From Chitinophaga pinensis (GTDB taxonomy: Bacteria; Bacteroidota; Bacteroidia; Chitinophagales; Chitinophagaceae): a DNA stretch of 5,211 bases. The DNA is taken from assembly GCA_945866165.1 (NCBI GenBank), contig CAMBGO010000169.1, positions 1 to 5,211 of the forward strand, written 5' to 3'. Shown here one piece after another: positions 1-5,211 of the stretch. The translations under genes were made by a program, and so were the position numbers. Under the pieces are notes generated by a model, which saw nothing but the letters and a program-made list of their open reading frames with translations, was not told the DNA's origin and ran no database searches. The stretch's first letter is position 1; every line of letters starts with the position of its first letter.

Positions 1-594
1 GATCATTTTAAGATCAGTCTTGATGACTTACTCCGCAAGGATTTAAGTGAGACCAAAGGCGATTACCTAGCTAAAAGAAGGATTCAGAAGCTTGGATCTG
101 AATCAAACCTGATACATTTTGTACCGATGAAAGCAGCAGCTGGATACTTGGCAGGTTATGCTGATGAGGAGTTTATTGATGAATTGAACACATTTACCTT
201 GCCAATGATGGGCAGCGGTCAGTTTAGGGCTTTTGAAATCATTGGAGAGAGCATGCTGCCCACGCCAAGTGGATCAATTATAGTAGGTCAAAAAATCAAT
301 GGACTTGATGATGTGAAGCAAAATGGGGCCTATATTGTCGTAAGCAGAAGTGAAGGCATTGTCTATAAAAGATTATCTAAAAACATCCGCACAAAAAATA
401 AAGTCACCCTCACGAGCGATAACCAATCATATCAGCCATATGATATGAACATAGAGGAAATCTTAGAACTTTGGCAGGCACAAATGGTTATAACAAAAGT
501 TACTCCTCAACAGCGTTGGGACGTCGGACAACTTGCTAATCTTGTCTCCAACTTACAAGATCAAGTCAGTTCAATGAAGAAGCGAATGAATTAA
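1..594 (+). CDS. XRE-family regulator with LexA-like S24 peptidase domain (5' end missing)
   Basis: The reading frame is open from base 1 to the TAA at 592-594, so 197 C-terminal codons are visible and the true start lies upstream; the ATG at 127 is internal. The first residues (FKISLDDLLRKDLSE) match the end of a Bacteroidota XRE helix-turn-helix domain. The rest is an S24 (LexA/UmuD/CI-like) fold: a probable Ala-Gly self-cleavage site in KAAAGYL (A47-G48 of the visible part), the catalytic serine in GESMLP (S84) and the general-base lysine in IVYKRL (K123). A short polar helical tail (VSNLQDQVSSMKKRMN) ends the protein and may be a small coiled coil. Members of this family bind DNA as dimers and can lose repression by self-cleavage after DNA damage; for this protein that is inferred from the intact Ser-Lys pair. 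Its targets are unknown. A likely terminator separates it from the topoisomerase genes. The domain call is firm, the regulatory target is not. Confidence 0.88.
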   Translation, partial: DHFKISLDDLLRKDLSETKGDYLAKRRIQKLGSESNLIHFVPMKAAAGYLAGYADEEFIDELNTFTLPMMGSGQFRAFEIIGESMLPTPSGSIIVGQKINGLDDVKQNGAYIVVSRSEGIVYKRLSKNIRTKNKVTLTSDNQSYQPYDMNIEEILELWQAQMVITKVTPQQRWDVGQLANLVSNLQDQVSSMKKRMN

Positions 595-656
595 TTCACC
601 TCTTCAATTTGATCTAGAATAATATTTATGCACATTTAGTTGATAACCTCCCTCTG

Positions 657-677
657 AATGGAGAAGTCCATTTTTTT
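657..677 (+). terminator. Probable intrinsic terminator after the S24 regulator gene
   Basis: A perfect 6-bp inverted repeat, AATGGA (657-662) and TCCATT (667-672), with a GAAG loop runs directly into a tract of seven T (671-677). It lies 62 bases after the stop of the regulator gene. The stem is short with only two G-C pairs, so termination may be partial. No T-tract follows the hairpin in the other direction, so it would act on the + strand only. Confidence 0.5.
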
Positions 678-684
678 ATCTTTG

Positions 685-720
685 GCCACCGCCTAAAAGT
701 GAAAGCTCCTTTTATGTGGC
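685..720 (+). promoter_or_regulatory. Two-part stem-loop in the parE leader
   Basis: An inner stem TAAAAG (694-699) with CTTTTA (709-714) encloses a 9-base loop. It is nested inside an outer stem GCCAC (685-689) with GTGGC (716-720), with four unpaired bases on the left and one on the right. No T-run follows directly, so it does not look like a terminator. It sits 22 bases before the preferred parE ATG and would bury the in-frame GTG at 716. It could be an mRNA control element, a protein-binding site in DNA, or chance. No convincing Bacteroidota promoter (TTTG then TAnnTTTG at about 19-bp spacing) was found between 595 and 742. Confidence 0.25.
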
Positions 721-742
721 AACATTTTCAAGTACAACCCCC

Positions 743-2653
743 ATGGCAAAACAACCTGAAAGCATGATTTTTGAGTATAATGAAGATTCAATCAAAAGCC
801 TGGATTGGAAAGAGCATATCAGATTACGTCCAGGGATGTATATTGGTAAGCTAGGTGATGGAAGCAGCCAAGACGACGGAATTTACGTGTTGTTGAAAGA
901 AGTGTTTGACAACTGTATTGATGAGCATATGATGGGACATGGGAAAATTATTGAATTGAATTTATCAGGTAAAGAAGTGTCAATTCGAGATTATGGACGT
1001 GGTATTCCCTTGGGTAAACTAGTTGATGTTGTAAGCAAAATCAATACGGGAGCAAAATACGATAGCAAGGTTTTTCAAAAAAGCGTGGGATTGAATGGAG
1101 TAGGTACAAAAGCAGTAAACGCATTGAGTGAATACTTTAAAGTAACTGCTTATCGTGATGGAAAAGAACGTTCTGCTGAATTCAAACGAGGGGAGCTAAT
1201 AAAAGATCATAAGGAAACCAGTAGCAAGGAATCAAATGGCACCTTGGTTTCTTTTATTCCTGATGAAAATATCTTTAGAAATTTTCATTACATACCGGAT
1301 TATATAGAAAAACAACTTTGGAATTATTGTTTCCTTAATGCAGGGTTGGTTATTAATTATAATGGGAAAAAATTTATTAGTAAAAATGGGTTGTTGGACC
1401 TCCTTCACCGTTATTCGAATGAAGATGAACTTCGTTATCCTGTAATACACCTTAAAGGAGAAGATATCGAAGTTGCACTCTCACATAATAACGAGTACGG
1501 CGAAGATATTTATAGTTTTGTAAATGGTCAATATACTACCCAAGGAGGAACACATGTTGTAGCATTTCGCGAAGCAATTGTAAAAACAATAAGGGATTTC
1601 TATAAAAAAGATTACGATACTTCTGATATTCGTCAAAGCATTGTTGCTGCCATTGCTGTGAGGGTTCAAGAACCGGTTTTTGAATCACAAACCAAAACAA
1701 AGTTAGGCTCTCAGTCTATTTCCGAAGGAGGTCCGTCAATGAAAAATTTCATGTTGGATTTCCTTGGTAAAGAGCTTAATAATTATTTACATAAAAACTC
1801 CTCTATTGCTGAAGCACTAAAAAAGCGAATTGAACAAAGTGAAAGAGAGAGAAAGGAATTAGCAGGAATAAAAAAACTGGCTAATGAACGTGCAAAAAAA
1901 GCAAACCTTCATAATAAAAAATTACGTGACTGTAGAATTCACTTGAATGAAGACGCTCCTGCAAAGGCAAAAGAGGAGTTCAATGCAAAAAAATTACTGA
2001 GTACCATTTTTATTACTGAAGGTGATTCTGCAAGCGGTTCTATTACCAAATCCCGTGATGTTGAAACACAAGCAGTTTTTAGCCTTCGTGGAAAACCATT
2101 AAACTCATATGGACTAACTAAAAAAGTGGTTTATGAAAATGAAGAATTCAATCTCCTTCAACACGCATTGAATATTGAAGCGGGCATCGACGACTTACGT
2201 TATAATAATATCATCATTGCAACAGATGCTGATGTTGATGGAATGCATATTCGACTTTTGTTAATGACCTTCTTTTTGCAATTCTTCCCTGATCTTGTAA
2301 GAGATGGCCATGTTTATATACTTGAAACACCTTTATTTCGTGTGAGAAATAAACAAGAAACAATATACTGTTATAGTGAAACTGAGAAACAAGCTGCCGT
2401 AAAAAAGATAGGGGCTAAGGCTGAAATAACCAGGTTTAAGGGATTGGGTGAAATTTCGCCTGATGAATTCAAAAATTTTATCGGAATTGACATGCGAAAA
2501 ACTCCAGTGATTTTAGAAAGCCAAATACATATTCAACAACTTCTTGAATATTTCATGGGCAAGAATACACAAGAGCGCCAGGATTTTATTGTTTCCAATC
2601 TGCGTGTGGAATTGGATACAGCTGGAGAATTAAATATAAATGAACCATCATGA
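743..2653 (+). CDS. parE: DNA topoisomerase IV subunit B (ATPase/TOPRIM subunit)
   Basis: This is the ATP-driven subunit of type II topoisomerase IV, which with ParC decatenates daughter chromosomes. From ATG 743 it has 636 aa, the usual ParE size. GHKL ATPase motifs are complete: IRLRPGMYIG (26-35), EVFDNCIDE with catalytic E53 and Mg-binding N57, DYGRGIP (83-89, adenine-contacting D83), the lid GLNGVGTKAVN (116-126) and the QTK loop with K318. The TOPRIM domain has EGDSA (426-430), RGKPLN, the metal-binding DADVDG (495-500) and RFKGLGE (564-570). The lid has Asn (N118) where GyrB has His, which I associate with Bacteroidota ParE. Start choice: ATG 743 gives MAKQPESM before the conserved YNEDSIKSLDW block; GTG 716 (9 aa longer, inside a predicted hairpin) and ATG 764 (7 aa shorter) are alternatives, and none has a clear ribosome binding site. 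GyrB is the main alternative identity, but the adjacent ParC-type A subunit argues for ParE. The stop overlaps the next ATG as ATGA. Confidence 0.95.
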   Translation: MAKQPESMIFEYNEDSIKSLDWKEHIRLRPGMYIGKLGDGSSQDDGIYVLLKEVFDNCIDEHMMGHGKIIELNLSGKEVSIRDYGRGIPLGKLVDVVSKINTGAKYDSKVFQKSVGLNGVGTKAVNALSEYFKVTAYRDGKERSAEFKRGELIKDHKETSSKESNGTLVSFIPDENIFRNFHYIPDYIEKQLWNYCFLNAGLVINYNGKKFISKNGLLDLLHRYSNEDELRYPVIHLKGEDIEVALSHNNEYGEDIYSFVNGQYTTQGGTHVVAFREAIVKTIRDFYKKDYDTSDIRQSIVAAIAVRVQEPVFESQTKTKLGSQSISEGGPSMKNFMLDFLGKELNNYLHKNSSIAEALKKRIEQSERERKELAGIKKLANERAKKANLHNKKLRDCRIHLNEDAPAKAKEEFNAKKLLSTIFITEGDSASGSITKSRDVETQAVFSLRGKPLNSYGLTKKVVYENEEFNLLQHALNIEAGIDDLRYNNIIIATDADVDGMHIRLLLMTFFLQFFPDLVRDGHVYILETPLFRVRNKQETIYCYSETEKQAAVKKIGAKAEITRFKGLGEISPDEFKNFIGIDMRKTPVILESQIHIQQLLEYFMGKNTQERQDFIVSNLRVELDTAGELNINEPS

Positions 2654-3477
2654 TACATGTTGTTTTTAATGAACCTGATTTGGATGTGATCGCCAAAGCA
2701 ATTGAAATGGATGACTCACTAAACGGACAAATTTTGATTGTGCGTGACGACTACGCAGTGGGCCCGCTTGAAAATATTTACACTCCTCAAGGAATTGAAA
2801 ATCGAAAAGAATGGTGGCGAATGGTGCTTGAGGGTGGCGATTATCAACATTTATTAGAAGAAGGTGTTGTTAATGATGAATTGGTTCTTGAGAAAATAAA
2901 AGGATCTCTTGAAAATGATCCAAATGAAGAAATTTGGATTTGGGCAGCCCAAAACAAACATGATGTTTCAGGTTATTTTTGGTTAATGGCCCAGCTTGCA
3001 GAATTTCAGGGCAGGGTGATGATTTTGTATCTCAATAACTTGCCATTCATCAATGAGAAAGGAAATATATTTTACCCTGAATGGCTTAGCCAAATTCTAC
3101 CCCGTGAATTCATCAAAGCGAAAAAATTAGCAAGACCAATTACACCGAGTGAATTTGAAGTAGATGCCGATGAATGGAATAAAATATGCAAAGATGCAAA
3201 TGGTATTAGGCTTTTGGAGGGTGGTAAGAAACTATTGCCAAAGTCAATTGAATATTACGACAATGAACTGTTGAAATTTGTCACAGCCGATTATCAAAAG
3301 GTTTCAAAGATCATTAATCTTTTTCTTCTTAAAAGTAAAGAAACAACCGGTGATGCCTTTTTACTGTGGAGATTAAAAGCATTTGTATCATCAGCCCTTG
3401 CTGAAGTGCAGGGGTCGGCAAAATCAATGAATCATTTAGAGTTAAGAAAAGCAACGACACATAAAGTTGCGGAATAA
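2650..3477 (+). CDS. DUF1835/DUF3658-like protein of unknown function inside the topoisomerase IV operon
   Basis: A 275-aa soluble protein with no signal peptide or membrane segment. The N-terminal part (about 1-125) looks like DUF1835: it opens with a short beta strand (MIHVVFNEPD), has ILIVRDDYAVGPLE (28-41) with the family-type GPL motif, then a basic/aromatic NRKEWWRMV segment (51-59) and IWIWAAQNKHD (95-105), and a further strand VMILYLNN. The C-terminal part (about 160-265) resembles DUF3658: a helix around W176, RLLEGGKKLLPKSIEYYDNELL, then LLWRLKAFVSSALAEVQG. These assignments come from pattern memory. No catalytic motif of a known enzyme is seen, and no function is established. Its ATG (2650-2652) overlaps the parE stop (2651-2653), and parC starts 10 bases after its stop, so it is very probably translated from the same mRNA by coupling. 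The position suggests a role linked to topoisomerase IV, but this is inference. Confidence 0.85.
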   Translation: MIHVVFNEPDLDVIAKAIEMDDSLNGQILIVRDDYAVGPLENIYTPQGIENRKEWWRMVLEGGDYQHLLEEGVVNDELVLEKIKGSLENDPNEEIWIWAAQNKHDVSGYFWLMAQLAEFQGRVMILYLNNLPFINEKGNIFYPEWLSQILPREFIKAKKLARPITPSEFEVDADEWNKICKDANGIRLLEGGKKLLPKSIEYYDNELLKFVTADYQKVSKIINLFLLKSKETTGDAFLLWRLKAFVSSALAEVQGSAKSMNHLELRKATTHKVAE

Positions 3478-3487
3478 AAAAAATGAC

Positions 3488-5211
3488 ATGTCCAAGTTGA
3501 AATTCAATATAGAAACTGAAAGTGATACGGGTGTTTCCGGGCAATACAAGAACTGGTTTCTTGATTATGCATCCTATGTTATTCTTGAGCGTGCAGTACC
3601 TGCAATTGAAGATGGTGTAAAACCGGTGAACAGAAGGATTCTGCATGCAATGAAAGAAATGGATGACGGTCGATTGAACAAGGCTGCCAATATCATTGGG
3701 CAAACCATGCAATATCACCCCCATGGTGATGCAAGTATTCAAGACGCCCTGGTGAATCTAGGTCAAAAAGACTTATTAGTTGAAACACAAGGAAACTGGG
3801 GCGATGTCAGGACTGGTGATGATGCTGCAGCTCCAAGATACATTGAAGCACGCTTAAGCAAATTTGCTTTGGAAGTAGCATTTAACGCTAAAACTACCCA
3901 ATGGCAATTAAGTTATGATGGCAGGAAAAAAGAACCTGTCAATTTACCAATGAAATTTCCTTTGTTGCTGGCACAAGGTGCTGAAGGAATTGCTGTTGGT
4001 CTATCAACAAAAATATTGCCCCATAATTTTATTGAGCTTATTGAAGCATCCATAAAAATATTAAAGGGAAAAAAAGTTGAATTATATCCTGACTTCCAGA
4101 CTAGCGGTATGATTGATGTAAGTAATTATAATGATGGAAAGCGGGGTGGAAGAATCAGGTGTAGGGCTCATATTGAAGAAGTTGATAAAAAAGCCCTTGT
4201 TATTAAAGATGTTCCATATGGCGTTACTACATCTCAGTTGATGGATTCAATTGTAAAAGCAAATGATCAAGGAAAAATCAAAATAAAAAAAGTAACAGAT
4301 AACACAGCTGCTGAGGTTGAGGTTATGATTGAGCTAGCATCTGGAATATCATCGGATATTACCATAGATGCACTCTATGCATTTACCGATTGCGAAGTTA
4401 GCATTGCGCCCAATGCCTGTGTAATTGTTGAAAACAAACCATTATTTCTATCGGTTGCTGAATTGTTGAAAATCTCAGTAGAGAATACCCGAAAATTGCT
4501 GGGGTTGGAACTTGAAATAAAACTCTCTGAGCTGGAAGAAAAATGGCACTACACATCCTTAGAAAAAATCTTCTTCGAAGAAAAAATATACAAAGAGCTT
4601 GAGAAAAAGCACGCTGATTGGGAAAAAGTGCTACTTGCAATACAAGATGCATTCTTGCCTTTTAAGAAAAACTTTAAAAGAGCTGTTACACGTGAAGATG
4701 TTATCAAGTTAACAGAAAAACCTGTTAGACGGATTTATAAATTGGATATCGATGAATTGAATATGCAAATCAAAGGCATTGACGGAGATATCAAACAGAC
4801 TAAATCAGATTTAAATAGCCTTACTGAATATGCAATTGATTATTATCAAGGACTATTGACTAAATATGGTAAAGGGCGCGAGCGAAAAACAGAAATCAAG
4901 GCTTTTGATGTAATCCAAGCTCGACAAGTTGCAATCGCAAATGAACGTCTCTATATGAATCGTGAAGAAGGCTTCATTGGATTGGGATTGAAAAAAGATG
5001 AGTTTGTTACGGAATGTTCAAATTTGGATGATATCATCGTTTTCACCAGAAGAGGCATAATGAAAGTTGTGAAAGTTGATGATAAAGTATATATCGGTAA
5101 GGATATTATTCATGCAGCAATATTTCAAAAGAGTGATGACCGCATGACATATAACATGGTTTATACTGATGGCAAAACTGGCATTGCCTTCGTCAAGCGT
5201 TTTAATGTTAC
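3488..5211 (+). CDS. parC: DNA topoisomerase IV subunit A (3' end missing)
   Basis: The frame is open from ATG 3488 to the right edge: 574 codons plus two bases, with the C-terminus outside the window. This subunit cuts and rejoins DNA. Visible are the winged-helix region with YVILERAVPAIEDGVKPVNRRIL (30-52), the recognition segment YHPHGDASIQDAL (76-88), the catalytic R117-Y118 in AAAPRYIEARL, and the DNA-bending isoleucine I168 in GIAVGLST. These are followed by a tower-like region with DVPYGVTTSQL, a long charged helical stretch (about 335-480) forming the coiled-coil gate, and from about residue 494 the first blades of the DNA-wrapping beta-pinwheel (FIGLGLKK, IIVFTRRGIMKVV). The Pro before R117 and the Ala at 82 where quinolone-sensitive enzymes have Ser mark a ParC of the Bacteroidota type rather than GyrA. 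ATG 3488 is chosen because the ATG at 3483 meets a stop after five codons; no Shine-Dalgarno is seen, only an A-rich leader. It lies 10 bases after the DUF1835 gene. Confidence 0.95.
   Translation, partial: MSKLKFNIETESDTGVSGQYKNWFLDYASYVILERAVPAIEDGVKPVNRRILHAMKEMDDGRLNKAANIIGQTMQYHPHGDASIQDALVNLGQKDLLVETQGNWGDVRTGDDAAAPRYIEARLSKFALEVAFNAKTTQWQLSYDGRKKEPVNLPMKFPLLLAQGAEGIAVGLSTKILPHNFIELIEASIKILKGKKVELYPDFQTSGMIDVSNYNDGKRGGRIRCRAHIEEVDKKALVIKDVPYGVTTSQLMDSIVKANDQGKIKIKKVTDNTAAEVEVMIELASGISSDITIDALYAFTDCEVSIAPNACVIVENKPLFLSVAELLKISVENTRKLLGLELEIKLSELEEKWHYTSLEKIFFEEKIYKELEKKHADWEKVLLAIQDAFLPFKKNFKRAVTREDVIKLTEKPVRRIYKLDIDELNMQIKGIDGDIKQTKSDLNSLTEYAIDYYQGLLTKYGKGRERKTEIKAFDVIQARQVAIANERLYMNREEGFIGLGLKKDEFVTECSNLDDIIVFTRRGIMKVVKVDDKVYIGKDIIHAAIFQKSDDRMTYNMVYTDGKTGIAFVKRFNV

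Noticed and set aside
427..448. 8-bp inverted repeat TCATATCA / TGATATGA with a 6-base spacer.
   Set aside because: It lies inside the S24 coding region, is AT-rich, and is explained by the codons for SYQPYDMN. There is no second copy in the intergenic region that would suggest an operator.
127..594. The S24 gene as a complete 155-aa protein starting at ATG 127.
   Set aside because: The same frame is open to base 1 and upstream codons match the end of an XRE helix-turn-helix domain, so the ATG is internal.
608..630. Possible Bacteroidota promoter with TTTG at 608-611 and TATTTATG at 623-630.
   Set aside because: The 11-base spacing is too short compared with the roughly 19 bases expected between the two elements, and it would lie upstream of the terminator hairpin.
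1232..1669. Two minus-strand open frames (1232-1450 and 1481-1669) opposite parE.
   Set aside because: Both lie wholly within the well-conserved parE gene, give low-complexity Ile/Phe-rich products, and look like shadows of the real frame.
3329..3742. Minus-strand 137-codon frame across the DUF1835/parC junction.
   Set aside because: It overlaps two convincing + strand genes, including the conserved ParC HPHGD segment, and its product shows no recognisable domain.
4398..4652. Minus-strand 84-codon frame opposite parC.
   Set aside because: It is antisense to the ParC coiled-coil region and has no recognisable product.
5027..5038. Perfect 12-bp palindrome GATGATATCATC.
   Set aside because: It lies within parC where the codons for Asp-Asp-Ile-Ile naturally give this sequence; no other copy or nearby structure supports a binding site.

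Overview
The window looks like chromosomal DNA from a member of the Bacteroidota. The reasons are AT-rich coding sequence, genes without clear Shine-Dalgarno sites, topoisomerase IV subunits with the Bacteroidota-type variants (GLNGVG in ParE; HPHGDAS and AAAPRYIEARL in ParC), and an XRE/S24 repressor of the kind common in that phylum. The phylum call rests on remembered motif patterns, not on a search. All genes seen are on the + strand.

Layout. Positions 1-594 hold the C-terminal part of an XRE-type regulator with a LexA/UmuD-like S24 self-cleavage domain; its start lies before the window. A short hairpin with a T-tract (657-677) probably ends that transcript. A leader of about 65 bases follows, with a two-part stem-loop (685-720). 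Then come three tightly packed genes: parE (ATPase/TOPRIM subunit of topoisomerase IV, 743-2653), a gene for a DUF1835/DUF3658-type protein (2650-3477) whose ATG overlaps the parE stop as ATGA, and parC (breakage-reunion subunit, from 3488 past the right edge at 5211). There is no gene-free stretch longer than about 150 bases.

How the genes work together. ParE and ParC form the A2B2 type II topoisomerase that unlinks daughter chromosomes. ParE supplies ATP hydrolysis and the metal-binding TOPRIM domain, and ParC supplies the catalytic tyrosine (Y118) and the C-terminal DNA-wrapping domain. The uncharacterised middle gene is locked between the two subunits by a 4-base overlap on one side and a 10-base gap on the other, so it is very likely cotranscribed and is the least explained part of the window. 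The upstream regulator may be an independent unit, as the terminator suggests. No mobile element, CRISPR array, tRNA or rRNA was seen.
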